Source: Anaspis maculata (taxonomy: Eukaryota; Arthropoda; Insecta; Coleoptera; Scraptiidae). Taken from it: a stretch of DNA of 64,000 nucleotides. Positions 23,780-37,976 of the stretch are shown in pieces. The translations under genes and the position numbers were made by a program. The stretch spans positions 53,441,416 through 53,505,415 of the forward strand of contig OX421966.1 in NCBI GenBank assembly GCA_949128115.1. The letters run 5' to 3'. Within the stretch, counting starts at the first letter, position 1; the number at the start of each line of letters is the position of its first letter. The notes below the pieces were generated by a model that saw only the letters and a list, made by a program, of their open reading frames with translations, was not told where the DNA came from and made no database searches.

Positions 23780-24498
23780 GGTTGATGGAGAAAACTTTTT
23801 AGAAACACAATTTATACACACACGATGCTTTCGGTAAGACTGATCGACTGGGAATGGAAGAGGGCATATTCGAGGGAGGCCCTTTATACTTTCTAGCTGT
23901 GCCCACTTCGAAATACCGTCAGGCAACCTTCCATTGTCTCGCGAAACACAAAAGCCACTTTCGTTCCTTTGTCGCTTTGTACGAGAAGGCTCGGGCCATA
24001 AAGGCATTCGGATTATGGTCAGTTTCGATTGTGGATTGTTCTGGAAAAATCCATTTCGGGTACCTACCCATCACCTGTCTATCCACGTGGGCTCACTATC
24101 GATTTTTTTTTTCCGATATATAGCCTTGTCGATCAAGACATTCCCAAAACGACTGGCAACCTGAGATTTCGGGAAGAGATTTCAGGATCAAAGGAGGACG
24201 TAGGTGGGAATTGAATGAGAAGCAAATTCATCAGTAGCGATTTATTCAAGTCACCCATCCACCCACGTGGGCTCACCATCGATTTTTTTTCCTCCGTTTT
24301 TTTTTTTTCGGGTATATAGCCTTGTCGATCAAAACATCCCCAGAACGACCGGCAACCCGAGATTTCGGTACGAGATTTCAGGATCAAAGGAGGGCGTAGG
24401 TGGGAATTGAATGAAAAGCAAATTTATCAGTAGCGATTTATTCAAGTGAAAAAAATATATATACATATGTGACCAGTTATTGATCAGAAGCAGGTCGT

Positions 24499-25464
24499 CT
24501 AGACGGCGACTGGTCGTTTTGGCAGAATTCCACGCAATTCTTCCTCAGACAGCTTTTTAAATTGATTATCGGCCGATTTCAGGCACAAGGACAACCAGAA
24601 TTTGCTATTTCTGTCAATCTTCTCATCCGTGACCGATATGTCTCGGATATGATCGATCAGACTGCTAGTTTCCTGCGGATGATTCGTCGACATAATATGT
24701 CCGTTTTGGAGCAGCTGCATGGCAGCCGTCTCGACGTCTCCGGCAGATCTGGTTTCTAGCAATTCTCGCAGGCATCTCATCAGAGCCGTGGTCAGATAAT
24801 CGTAGTGCTCGCCGTCCACCGTTCTGGCCTTGAACAGGAAATCACCCATTATGGCCACCGAGACGGCAAAGTACTCGGGTTTCATGGTTCTGACTGACTC
24901 ACGGGCTGAAAAAAAAAATTGGATTAGAACAATATAAAACGGTTATATGAAGAGAAAGATTATGCTGGGATTCGTTCAGGTGGGCACTACTTACTTATGA
25001 AGAGCCTTTCGAGATACGCCAGGAATAAGTCTTTCAGATTTTGCGAGTTCACCTCGACCTTGTAGAACGCGCGTGAGCTTGTCCACATGACGAATTTGGT
25101 CGCAAGTTCAGCGTCGTACAGACACCTGACGTAGAGGCACTTTATCGTCTCGCTGGAAAAAAAAATCGGCGTTAATCTCTCACTAACATCAGTTGAATTT
25201 GAAGATCACTCACCTGACTTCTTCCTGTGTTGTTACGCTCTTGGACCAGAACTCAAGTAGAAACTTGGTTTTTTGGGTGAACTTGATACCGTCATCCGCC
25301 TGATCCAATAAGGAGAGTCTCCTAGCCAGCTCGTCCACCATTTTGCACTCTGGTGTAATTGGTTCCTTGTTGGGCGTTGAAGACGAAGAGGCCCGCTCGT
25401 TAACCGGCGTTACCTCTCCAGGTCTCCCAGCGCCACGTCCACAACTCACTTTTGCTTGATTCAT
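24499..25464 (-). CDS. MIF4G-like array gene, copy 15
   Basis: Exons 25464-25214, 25152-24995 and 24905-24499; consensus protein. GATTAAC intron 1 form and G promoter-side form, flanked by units without either, which is the pattern expected of a converted single unit. Confidence 0.85.
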
Positions 25465-26183
25465 GGTTGATGGAGAAAACTTTTTAGAAACACAATTTAT
25501 ACACACACGATGCTTTCGGTGAGACTGATCGACTGGGAATGGAAGAGGGCATATTCGAGGGAGGCCCTTTATACTTTCTAGCTGTGCCCACTTCGAAATA
25601 CCGTCAGGCAACCTTCCATTGTCTCGCGAAACACAAAAGCCACTTTCGTTCCTTTGTCGCTTTGTACGAGAAGGCTCGGGCCATAAAGGCATTCGGATTA
25701 TGGTCAGTTTCGATTGTGGATTGTTCTGGAAAAATCCATTTCGGGTACCTACCCATCACCTGTCTATCCACGTGGGCTCACTATCGATTTTTTTTTTCCG
25801 ATATATAGCCTTGTCGATCAAGACATTCCCAAAACGACTGGCAACCTGAGATTTCGGGAAGAGATTTCAGGATCAAAGGAGGACGTAGGTGGGAATTGAA
25901 TGAGAAGCAAATTCATCAGTAGCGATTTATTCAAGTCACCCATCCACCCACGTGGGCTCACCATCGATTTTTTTTCCTCCGTTTTTTTTTTTTCGGGTAT
26001 ATAGCCTTGTCGATCAAAACATCCCCAGAACGACCGGCAACCCGAGATTTCGGTATGAGATTTCAGGATCAAAGGAGGGCGTAGGTGGGAATTGAATGAA
26101 AAGCAAATTTATCAGTAGCGATTTATTCAAGTGAAAAAAATATATATACATATGTGACCAGTTATTGATCAGAAGCAGGTCGT

Positions 26184-27149
26184 CTAGACGGCGACTGGTC
26201 GTTTTGGCAGAATTCCACGCAATTCTTCCTCAGACAGCTTTTTAAATTGATTATCGGCCGATTTCAGGCACAAGGACAACCAGAATTTGCTATTTCTGTC
26301 AATCTTCTCATCCGTGACCGATATGTCTCGGATATGATCGATCAGACTGCTAGTTTCCTGCGGATGATTCGTCGACATAATATGTCCGTTTTGGAGCAGC
26401 TGCATGGCAGCCGTCTCGACGTCTCCGGCAGATCTGGTTTCTAGCAATTCTCGCAGGCATCTCATCAGAGCCGTGGTCAGATAATCGTAGTGCTCGCCGT
26501 CCACCGTTCTGGCCTTGAACAGGAAATCACCCATTATGGCCACCGAGACGGCAAAGTACTCGGGTTTCATGGTTCTGACTGACTCACGGGCTGAAAAAAA
26601 AAATTGGATTAGAACAATATAAAACGGTTATATGAAGAGAAAGATTATGCTGGGATTCGTTCAGGTGGGCACTACTTACTTATGAAGAGCCTTTCGAGAT
26701 ACGCCAGGAATAAGTCTTTCAGATTTTGCGAGTTCACCTCGACCTTGTAGAACGCGCGTGAGCTTGTCCACATGACGAATTTGGTCGCAAGTTCAGCGTC
26801 GTACAGACACCTGACGTAGAGGCACTTTATCGTCTCGCTGGAAAAAAAAATCGGCGTTATTCTCTCACTAACATCAGTTGAATTTGAAGATCACTCACCT
26901 GACTTCTTCCTGTGTTGTTACGCTCTTGGACCAGAACTCAAGTAGAAACTTGGTTTTTTGGGTGAACTTGATACCGTCATCCGCCTGATCCAATAAGGAG
27001 AGTCTCCTAGCCAGCTCGTCCACCATTTTGCACTCTGGTGTAATTGGTTCCTTGTTGGGCGTTGAAGACGAAGAGGCCCGCTCGTTAACCGGCGTTACCT
27101 CTCCAGGTCTCCCAGCGCCACGTCCACAACTCACTTTTGCTTGATTCAT
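26184..27149 (-). CDS. MIF4G-like array gene, copy 16
   Basis: Exons 27149-26899, 26837-26680 and 26590-26184; consensus at all markers. Confidence 0.85.
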
Positions 27150-27868
27150 GGTTGATGGAGAAAACTTTTTAGAAACACAATTTATACACACACGATGCTT
27201 TCGGTAAGACTGATCGACTGGGAATGGAAGAGGGCATATTCGAGGGAGGCCCTTTATACTTTCTAGCTGTGCCCACTTCGAAATACCGTCAGGCAACCTT
27301 CCATTGTCTCGCGAAACACAAAAGCCACTTTCGTTCCTTTGTCGCTTTGTACGAGAAGGCTCGGGCCATAAAGGCATTCGGATTATGGTCAGTTTCGATT
27401 GTGGATTGTTCTGGAAAAATCCATTTCGGGTACCTACCCATCACCTGTCTATCCACGTGGGCTCACTATCGATTTTTTTTTTCCGATATATAGCCTTGTC
27501 GATCAAGACATTCCCAAAACGACTGGCAACCTGAGATTTCGGGAAGAGATTTCAGGATCAAAGGAGGACGTAGGTGGGAATTGAATGAGAAGCAAATTCA
27601 TCAGTAGCGATTTATTCAAGTCACCCATCCACCCACGTGGGCTCACCATCGATTTTTTTTCCTCCGTTTTTTTTTTTTCGGGTATATAGCCTTGTCGATC
27701 AAAACATCCCCAGAACGACCGGCAACCCGAGATTTCGGTATGAGATTTCAGGATCAAAGGAGGGCGTAGGTGGGAATTGAATGAAAAGCAAATTTATCAG
27801 TAGCGATTTATTCAAGTGAAAAAAATATATATACATATGTGACCAGTTATTGATCAGAAGCAGGTCGT

Positions 27869-28834
27869 CTAGACGGCGACTGGTCGTTTTGGCAGAATTC
27901 CACGCAATTCTTCCTCAGACAGCTTTTTAAATTGATTATCGGCCGATTTCAGGCACAAGGACAACCAGAATTTGCTATTTCTGTCAATCTTCTCATCCGT
28001 GACCGATATGTCTCGGATATGATCGATCAGACTGCTAGTTTCCTGCGGATGATTCGTCGACATAATATGTCCGTTTTGGAGCAGCTGCATGGCAGCCGTC
28101 TCGACGTCTCCGGCAGATCTGGTTTCTAGCAATTCTCGCAGGCATCTCATCAGAGCCGTGGTCAGATAATCGTAGTGCTCGCCGTCCACCGTTCTGGCCT
28201 TGAACAGGAAATCACCCATTATGGCCACCGAGACGGCAAAGTACTCGGGTTTCATGGTTCTGACTGACTCACGGGCTGAAAAAAAAAATTGGATTAGAAC
28301 AATATAAAACGGTTATATGAAGAGAAAGATTATGCTGGGATTCGTTCAGGTGGGCACTACTTACTTATGAAGAGCCTTTCGAGATACGCCAGGAATAAGT
28401 CTTTCAGATTTTGCGAGTTCACCTCGACCTTGTAGAACGCGCGTGAGCTTGTCCACATGACGAATTTGGTCGCAAGTTCAGCGTCGTACAGACACCTGAC
28501 GTAGAGGCACTTTATCGTCTCGCTGGAAAAAAAAATCGGCGTTATTCTCTCACTAACATCAGTTGAATTTGAAGATCACTCACCTGACTTCTTCCTGTGT
28601 TGTTACGCTCTTGGACCAGAACTCAAGTAGAAACTTGGTTTTTTGGGTGAACTTGATACCGTCATCCGCCTGATCCAATAAGGAGAGTCTCCTAGCCAGC
28701 TCGTCCACCATTTTGCACTCTGGTGTAATTGGTTCCTTGTTGGGCGTTGAAGACGAAGAGGCCCGCTCGTTAACCGGCGTTACCTCTCCAGGTCTCCCAG
28801 CGCCACGTCCACAACTCACTTTTGCTTGATTCAT
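27869..28834 (-). CDS. MIF4G-like array gene, copy 17
   Basis: Exons 28834-28584, 28522-28365 and 28275-27869; consensus protein. Consensus intron 1 joined to the G promoter-side form, same marker state as its neighbour copy 18. Confidence 0.85.
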
Positions 28835-29553
28835 GGTTGATGGAGAAAACTTTTTAGAAACACAATTTATACACACACGATGCTTTCGGTGAGACTGATC
28901 GACTGGGAATGGAAGAGGGCATATTCGAGGGAGGCCCTTTATACTTTCTAGCTGTGCCCACTTCGAAATACCGTCAGGCAACCTTCCATTGTCTCGCGAA
29001 ACACAAAAGCCACTTTCGTTCCTTTGTCGCTTTGTACGAGAAGGCTCGGGCCATAAAGGCATTCGGATTATGGTCAGTTTCGATTGTGGATTGTTCTGGA
29101 AAAATCCATTTCGGGTACCTACCCATCACCTGTCTATCCACGTGGGCTCACTATCGATTTTTTTTTTCCGATATATAGCCTTGTCGATCAAGACATTCCC
29201 AAAACGACTGGCAACCTGAGATTTCGGGAAGAGATTTCAGGATCAAAGGAGGACGTAGGTGGGAATTGAATGAGAAGCAAATTCATCAGTAGCGATTTAT
29301 TCAAGTCACCCATCCACCCACGTGGGCTCACCATCGATTTTTTTTCCTCCGTTTTTTTTTTTTCGGGTATATAGCCTTGTCGATCAAAACATCCCCAGAA
29401 CGACCGGCAACCCGAGATTTCGGTATGAGATTTCAGGATCAAAGGAGGGCGTAGGTGGGAATTGAATGAAAAGCAAATTTATCAGTAGCGATTTATTCAA
29501 GTGAAAAAAATATATATACATATGTGACCAGTTATTGATCAGAAGCAGGTCGT

Positions 29554-30519
29554 CTAGACGGCGACTGGTCGTTTTGGCAGAATTCCACGCAATTCTTCCT
29601 CAGACAGCTTTTTAAATTGATTATCGGCCGATTTCAGGCACAAGGACAACCAGAATTTGCTATTTCTGTCAATCTTCTCATCCGTGACCGATATGTCTCG
29701 GATATGATCGATCAGACTGCTAGTTTCCTGCGGATGATTCGTCGACATAATATGTCCGTTTTGGAGCAGCTGCATGGCAGCCGTCTCGACGTCTCCGGCA
29801 GATCTGGTTTCTAGCAATTCTCGCAGGCATCTCATCAGAGCCGTGGTCAGATAATCGTAGTGCTCGCCGTCCACCGTTCTGGCCTTGAACAGGAAATCAC
29901 CCATTATGGCCACCGAGACGGCAAAGTACTCGGGTTTCATGGTTCTGACTGACTCACGGGCTGAAAAAAAAAATTGGATTAGAACAATATAAAACGGTTA
30001 TATGAAGAGAAAGATTATGCTGGGATTCGTTCAGGTGGGCACTACTTACTTATGAAGAGCCTTTCGAGATACGCCAGGAATAAGTCTTTCAGATTTTGCG
30101 AGTTCACCTCGACCTTGTAGAACGCGCGTGAGCTTGTCCACATGACGAATTTGGTCGCAAGTTCAGCGTCGTACAGACACCTGACGTAGAGGCACTTTAT
30201 CGTCTCGCTGGAAAAAAAAATCGGCGTTATTCTCTCACTAACATCAGTTGAATTTGAAGATCACTCACCTGACTTCTTCCTGTGTTGTTACGCTCTTGGA
30301 CCAGAACTCAAGTAGAAACTTGGTTTTTTGGGTGAACTTGATACCGTCATCCGCCTGATCCAATAAGGAGAGTCTCCTAGCCAGCTCGTCCACCATTTTG
30401 CACTCTGGTGTAATTGGTTCCTTGTTGGGCGTTGAAGACGAAGAGGCCCGCTCGTTAACCGGCGTTACCTCTCCAGGTCTCCCAGCGCCACGTCCACAAC
30501 TCACTTTTGCTTGATTCAT
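29554..30519 (-). CDS. MIF4G-like array gene, copy 18
   Basis: Exons 30519-30269, 30207-30050 and 29960-29554; consensus protein, marker pattern as copy 17, suggesting a recent two-unit duplication. Confidence 0.85.
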
Positions 30520-31238
30520 GGTTGATGGAGAAAACTTTTTAGAAACACAATTTATACACACACGATGCTTTCGGTGAGACTGATCGACTGGGAATGGAAG
30601 AGGGCATATTCGAGGGAGGCCCTTTATACTTTCTAGCTGTGCCCACTTCGAAATACCGTCAGGCAACCTTCCATTGTCTCGCGAAACACAAAAGCCACTT
30701 TCGTTCCTTTGTCGCTTTGTACGAGAAGGCTCGGGCCATAAAGGCATTCGGATTATGGTCAGTTTCGATTGTGGATTGTTCTGGAAAAATCCATTTCGGG
30801 TACCTACCCATCACCTGTCTATCCACGTGGGCTCACTATCGATTTTTTTTTTCCGATATATAGCCTTGTCGATCAAGACATTCCCAAAACGACTGGCAAC
30901 CTGAGATTTCGGGAAGAGATTTCAGGATCAAAGGAGGACGTAGGTGGGAATTGAATGAGAAGCAAATTCATCAGTAGCGATTTATTCAAGTCACCCATCC
31001 ACCCACGTGGGCTCACCATCGATTTTTTTTCCTCCGTTTTTTTTTTTTCGGGTATATAGCCTTGTCGATCAAAACATCCCCAGAACGACCGGCAACCCGA
31101 GATTTCGGTATGAGATTTCAGGATCAAAGGAGGGCGTAGGTGGGAATTGAATGAAAAGCAAATTTATCAGTAGCGATTTATTCAAGTGAAAAAAATATAT
31201 ATACATATGTGACCAGTTATTGATCAGAAGCAGGTCGT

Positions 31239-32204
31239 CTAGACGGCGACTGGTCGTTTTGGCAGAATTCCACGCAATTCTTCCTCAGACAGCTTTTTAA
31301 ATTGATTATCGGCCGATTTCAGGCACAAGGACAACCAGAATTTGCTATTTCTGTCAATCTTCTCATCCGTGACCGATATGTCTCGGATATGATCGATCAG
31401 ACTGCTAGTTTCCTGCGGATGATTCGTCGACATAATATGTCCGTTTTGGAGCAGCTGCATGGCAGCCGTCTCGACGTCTCCGGCAGATCTGGTTTCTAGC
31501 AATTCTCGCAGGCATCTCATCAGAGCCGTGGTCAGATAATCGTAGTGCTCGCCGTCCACCGTTCTGGCCTTGAACAGGAAATCACCCATTATGGCCACCG
31601 AGACGGCAAAGTACTCGGGTTTCATGGTTCTGACTGACTCACGGGCTGAAAAAAAAAATTGGATTAGAACAATATAAAACGGTTATATGAAGAGAAAGAT
31701 TATGCTGGGATTCGTTCAGGTGGGCACTACTTACTTATGAAGAGCCTCTCGAGATACGCCAGGAATAAGTCTTTCAGATTTTGCGAGTTCACCTCGACCT
31801 TGTAGAACGCGCGTGAGCTTGTCCACATGACGAATTTGGTCGCAAGTTCAGCGTCGTACAGACACCTGACGTAGAGGCACTTTATCGTCTCGCTGGAAAA
31901 AAAAATCGGCGTTATTCTCTCACTAACATCAGTTGAATTTGAAGATCACTCACCTGACTTCTTCCTGTGTTGTTACGCTCTTGGACCAGAACTCAAGTAG
32001 AAACTTGGTTTTTTGGGTGAACTTGATACCGTCATCCGCCTGATCCAATAAGGAGAGTCTCCTAGCCAGCTCGTCCACCATTTTGCACTCTGGTGTAATT
32101 GGTTCCTTGTTGGGCGTTGAAGACGAAGAGGCCCGCTCGTTAACCGGCGTTACCTCTCCAGGTCTCCCAGCGCCACGTCCACAACTCACTTTTGCTTGAT
32201 TCAT
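31239..32204 (-). CDS. MIF4G-like array gene, copy 19
   Basis: Exons 32204-31954, 31892-31735 and 31645-31239; consensus protein. Synonymous GAG codon for E132, shared with copies 20 and 33 only. Confidence 0.85.
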
Positions 32205-32923
32205 GGTTGATGGAGAAAACTTTTTAGAAACACAATTTATACACACACGATGCTTTCGGTAAGACTGATCGACTGGGAATGGAAGAGGGCATATTCGAGG
32301 GAGGCCCTTTATACTTTCTAGCTGTGCCCACTTCGAAATACCGTCAGGCAACCTTCCATTGTCTCGCGAAACACAAAAGCCACTTTCGTTCCTTTGTCGC
32401 TTTGTACGAGAAGGCTCGGGCCATAAAGGCATTCGGATTATGGTCAGTTTCGATTGTGGATTGTTCTGGAAAAATCCATTTCGGGTACCTACCCATCACC
32501 TGTCTATCCACGTGGGCTCACTATCGATTTTTTTTTTCCGATATATAGCCTTGTCGATCAAGACATTCCCAAAACGACTGGCAACCTGAGATTTCGGGAA
32601 GAGATTTCAGGATCAAAGGAGGACGTAGGTGGGAATTGAATGAGAAGCAAATTCATCAGTAGCGATTTATTCAAGTCACCCATCCACCCACGTGGGCTCA
32701 CCATCGATTTTTTTTCCTCCGTTTTTTTTTTTTCGGGTATATAGCCTTGTCGATCAAAACATCCCCAGAACGACCGGCAACCCGAGATTTCGGTATGAGA
32801 TTTCAGGATCAAAGGAGGGCGTAGGTGGGAATTGAATGAAAAGCAAATTTATCAGTAGCGATTTATTCAAGTGAAAAAAATATATATACATATGTGACCA
32901 GTTATTGATCAGAAGCAGGTCGT

Positions 32924-33889
32924 CTAGACGGCGACTGGTCGTTTTGGCAGAATTCCACGCAATTCTTCCTCAGACAGCTTTTTAAATTGATTATCGGCCG
33001 ATTTCAGGCACAAGGACAACCAGAATTTGCTATTTCTGTCAATCTTCTCATCCGTGACCGATATGTCTCGGATATGATCGATCAGACTGCTAGTTTCCTG
33101 CGGATGATTCGTCGACATAATATGTCCGTTTTGGAGCAGCTGCATGGCAGCCGTCTCGACGTCTCCGGCAGATCTGGTTTCTAGCAATTCTCGCAGGCAT
33201 CTCATCAGAGCCGTGGTCAGATAATCGTAGTGCTCGCCGTCCACCGTTCTGGCCTTGAACAGGAAATCACCCATTATGGCCACCGAGACGGCAAAGTACT
33301 CGGGTTTCATGGTTCTGACTGACTCACGGGCTGAAAAAAAAAATTGGATTAGAACAATATAAAACGGTTATATGAAGAGAAAGATTATGCTGGGATTCGT
33401 TCAGGTGGGCACTACTTACTTATGAAGAGCCTCTCGAGATACGCCAGGAATAAGTCTTTCAGATTTTGCGAGTTCACCTCGACCTTGTAGAACGCGCGTG
33501 AGCTTGTCCACATGACGAATTTGGTCGCAAGTTCAGCGTCGTACAGACACCTGACGTAGAGGCACTTTATCGTCTCGCTGGAAAAAAAAATCGGCGTTAT
33601 TCTCTCACTAACATCAGTTGAATTTGAAGATCACTCACCTGACTTCTTCCTGTGTTGTTACGCTCTTGGACCAGAACTCAAGTAGAAACTTGGTTTTTTG
33701 GGTGAACTTGATACCGTCATCCGCCTGATCCAATAAGGAGAGTCTCCTAGCCAGCTCGTCCACCATTTTGCACTCTGGTGTAATTGGTTCCTTGTTGGGC
33801 GTTGAAGACGAAGAGGCCCGCTCGTTAACCGGCGTTACCTCTCCAGGTCTCCCAGCGCCACGTCCACAACTCACTTTTGCTTGATTCAT
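32924..33889 (-). CDS. MIF4G-like array gene, copy 20
   Basis: Exons 33889-33639, 33577-33420 and 33330-32924; consensus protein with the E132 GAG codon of copy 19, its immediate neighbour. Confidence 0.85.
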
Positions 33890-34608
33890 GGTTGATGGAG
33901 AAAACTTTTTAGAAACACAATTTATACACACACGATGCTTTCGGTAAGACTGATCGACTGGGAATGGAAGAGGGCATATTCGAGGGAGGCCCTTTATACT
34001 TTCTAGCTGTGCCCACTTCGAAATACCGTCAGGCAACCTTCCATTGTCTCGCGAAACACAAAAGCCACTTTCGTTCCTTTGTCGCTTTGTACGAGAAGGC
34101 TCGGGCCATAAAGGCATTCGGATTATGGTCAGTTTCGATTGTGGATTGTTCTGGAAAAATCCATTTCGGGTACCTACCCATCACCTGTCTATCCACGTGG
34201 GCTCACTATCGATTTTTTTTTTCCGATATATAGCCTTGTCGATCAAGACATTCCCAAAACGACTGGCAACCTGAGATTTCGGGAAGAGATTTCAGGATCA
34301 AAGGAGGACGTAGGTGGGAATTGAATGAGAAGCAAATTCATCAGTAGCGATTTATTCAAGTCACCCATCCACCCACGTGGGCTCACCATCGATTTTTTTT
34401 CCTCCGTTTTTTTTTTTTCGGGTATATAGCCTTGTCGATCAAAACATCCCCAGAACGACCGGCAACCCGAGATTTCGGTATGAGATTTCAGGATCAAAGG
34501 AGGGCGTAGGTGGGAATTGAATGAAAAGCAAATTTATCAGTAGCGATTTATTCAAGTGAAAAAAATATATATACATATGTGACCAGTTATTGATCAGAAG
34601 CAGGTCGT

Positions 34609-35574
34609 CTAGACGGCGACTGGTCGTTTTGGCAGAATTCCACGCAATTCTTCCTCAGACAGCTTTTTAAATTGATTATCGGCCGATTTCAGGCACAAGG
34701 ACAACCAGAATTTGCTATTTCTGTCAATCTTCTCATCCGTGACCGATATGTCTCGGATATGATCGATCAGACTGCTAGTTTCCTGCGGATGATTCGTCGA
34801 CATAATATGTCCGTTTTGGAGCAGCTGCATGGCAGCCGTCTCGACGTCTCCGGCAGATCTGGTTTCTAGCAATTCTCGCAGGCATCTCATCAGAGCCGTG
34901 GTCAGATAATCGTAGTGCTCGCCGTCCACCGTTCTGGCCTTGAACAGGAAATCACCCATTATGGCCACCGAGACGGCAAAGTACTCGGGTTTCATGGTTC
35001 TGACTGACTCACGGGCTGAAAAAAAAAATTGGATTAGAACAATATAAAACGGTTATATGAAGAGAAAGATTATGCTGGGATTCGTTCAGGTGGGCACTAC
35101 TTACTTATGAAGAGCCTTTCGAGATACGCCAGGAATAAGTCTTTCAGATTTTGCGAGTTCACCTCGACCTTGTAGAACGCGCGTGAGCTTGTCCACATGA
35201 CGAATTTGGTCGCAAGTTCAGCGTCGTACAGACACCTGACGTAGAGGCACTTTATCGTCTCGCTGGAAAAAAAAATCGGCGTTATTCTCTCACTAACATC
35301 AGTTGAATTTGAAGATCACTCACCTGACTTCTTCCTGTGTTGTTACGCTCTTGGACCAGAACTCAAGTAGAAACTTGGTTTTTTGGGTGAACTTGATACC
35401 GTCATCCGCCTGATCCAATAAGGAGAGTCTCCTAGCCAGCTCGTCCACCATTTTGCACTCTGGTGTAATTGGTTCCTTGTTGGGCGTTGAAGACGAAGAG
35501 GCCCGCTCGTTAACCGGCGTTACCTCTCCAGGTCTCCCAGCGCCACGTCCACAACTCACTTTTGCTTGATTCAT
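34609..35574 (-). CDS. MIF4G-like array gene, copy 21
   Basis: Exons 35574-35324, 35262-35105 and 35015-34609; consensus protein. Its spacer has the shortest subrepeat B T tract in the window (10). Confidence 0.85.
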
Positions 35575-36291
35575 GGTTGATGGAGAAAACTTTTTAGAAA
35601 CACAATTTATACACACACGATGCTTTCGGTAAGACTGATCGACTGGGAATGGAAGAGGGCATATTCGAGGGAGGCCCTTTATACTTTCTAGCTGTGCCCA
35701 CTTCGAAATACCGTCAGGCAACCTTCCATTGTCTCGCGAAACACAAAAGCCACTTTCGTTCCTTTGTCGCTTTGTACGAGAAGGCTCGGGCCATAAAGGC
35801 ATTCGGATTATGGTCAGTTTCGATTGTGGATTGTTCTGGAAAAATCCATTTCGGGTACCTACCCATCACCTGTCTATCCACGTGGGCTCACTATCGATTT
35901 TTTTTTTCCGATATATAGCCTTGTCGATCAAGACATTCCCAAAACGACTGGCAACCTGAGATTTCGGGAAGAGATTTCAGGATCAAAGGAGGACGTAGGT
36001 GGGAATTGAATGAGAAGCAAATTCATCAGTAGCGATTTATTCAAGTCACCCATCCACCCACGTGGGCTCACCATCGATTTTTTTTCCTCCGTTTTTTTTT
36101 TCGGGTATATAGCCTTGTCGATCAAAACATCCCCAGAACGACCGGCAACCCGAGATTTCGGTATGAGATTTCAGGATCAAAGGAGGGCGTAGGTGGGAAT
36201 TGAATGAAAAGCAAATTTATCAGTAGCGATTTATTCAAGTGAAAAAAATATATATACATATGTGACCAGTTATTGATCAGAAGCAGGTCGT

Positions 36292-37257
36292 CTAGACGGC
36301 GACTGGTCGTTTTGGCAGAATTCCACGCAATTCTTCCTCAGACAGCTTTTTAAATTGATTATCGGCCGATTTCAGGCACAAGGACAACCAGAATTTGCTA
36401 TTTCTGTCAATCTTCTCATCCGTGACCGATATGTCTCGGATATGATCGATCAGACTGCTAGTTTCCTGCGGATGATTCGTCGACATAATATGTCCGTTTT
36501 GGAGCAGCTGCATGGCAGCCGTCTCGACGTCTCCGGCAGATCTGGTTTCTAGCAATTCTCGCAGGCATCTCATCAGAGCCGTGGTCAGATAATCGTAGTG
36601 CTCGCCGTCCACCGTTCTGGCCTTGAACAGGAAATCACCCATTATGGCCACCGAGACGGCAAAGTACTCGGGTTTCATGGTTCTGACTGACTCACGGGCT
36701 GAAAAAAAAAATTGGATTAGAACAATATAAAACGGTTATATGAAGAGAAAGATTATGCTGGGATTCGTTCAGGTGGGCACTACTTACTTATGAAGAGCCT
36801 TTCGAGATACGCCAGGAATAAGTCTTTCAGATTTTGCGAGTTCACCTCGACCTTGTAGAACGCGCGTGAGCTTGTCCACATGACGAATTTGGTCGCAAGT
36901 TCAGCGTCGTACAGACACCTGACGTAGAGGCACTTTATCGTCTCGCTGGAAAAAAAAATCGGCGTTATTCTCTCACTAACATCAGTTGAATTTGAAGATC
37001 ACTCACCTGACTTCTTCCTGTGTTGTTACGCTCTTGGACCAGAACTCAAGTAGAAACTTGGTTTTTTGGGTGAACTTGATACCGTCATCCGCCTGATCCA
37101 ATAAGGAGAGTCTCCTAGCCAGCTCGTCCACCATTTTGCACTCTGGTGTAATTGGTTCCTTGTTGGGCGTTGAAGACGAAGAGGCCCGCTCGTTAACCGG
37201 CGTTACCTCTCCAGGTCTCCCAGCGCCACGTCCACAACTCACTTTTGCTTGATTCAT
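36292..37257 (-). CDS. MIF4G-like array gene, copy 22
   Basis: Exons 37257-37007, 36945-36788 and 36698-36292; consensus protein with the G promoter-side form. Last unit before the five-unit block that recurs later. Confidence 0.85.
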
Positions 37258-37976
37258 GGTTGATGGAGAAAACTTTTTAGAAACACAATTTATACACACA
37301 CGATGCTTTCGGTGAGACTGATCGACTGGGAATGGAAGAGGGCATATTCGAGGGAGGCCCTTTATACTTTCTAGCTGTGCCCACTTCGAAATACCGTCAG
37401 GCAACCTTCCATTGTCTCGCGAAACACAAAAGCCACTTTCGTTCCTTTGTCGCTTTGTACGAGAAGGCTCGGGCCATAAAGGCATTCGGATTATGGTCAG
37501 TTTCGATTGTGGATTGTTCTGGAAAAATCCATTTCGGGTACCTACCCATCACCTGTCTATCCACGTGGGCTCACTATCGATTTTTTTTTTCCGATATATA
37601 GCCTTGTCGATCAAGACATTCCCAAAACGACTGGCAACCTGAGATTTCGGGAAGAGATTTCAGGATCAAAGGAGGACGTAGGTGGGAATTGAATGAGAAG
37701 CAAATTCATCAGTAGCGATTTATTCAAGTCACCCATCCACCCACGTGGGCTCACCATCGATTTTTTTTCCTCCGTTTTTTTTTTTTCGGGTATATAGCCT
37801 TGTCGATCAAAACATCCCCAGAACGACCGGCAACCCGAGATTTCGGTATGAGATTTCAGGATCAAAGGAGGGCGTAGGTGGGAATTGAATGAAAAGCAAA
37901 TTTATCAGTAGCGATTTATTCAAGTGAAAAAAATATATATACATATGTGACCAGTTATTGATCAGAAGCAGGTCGT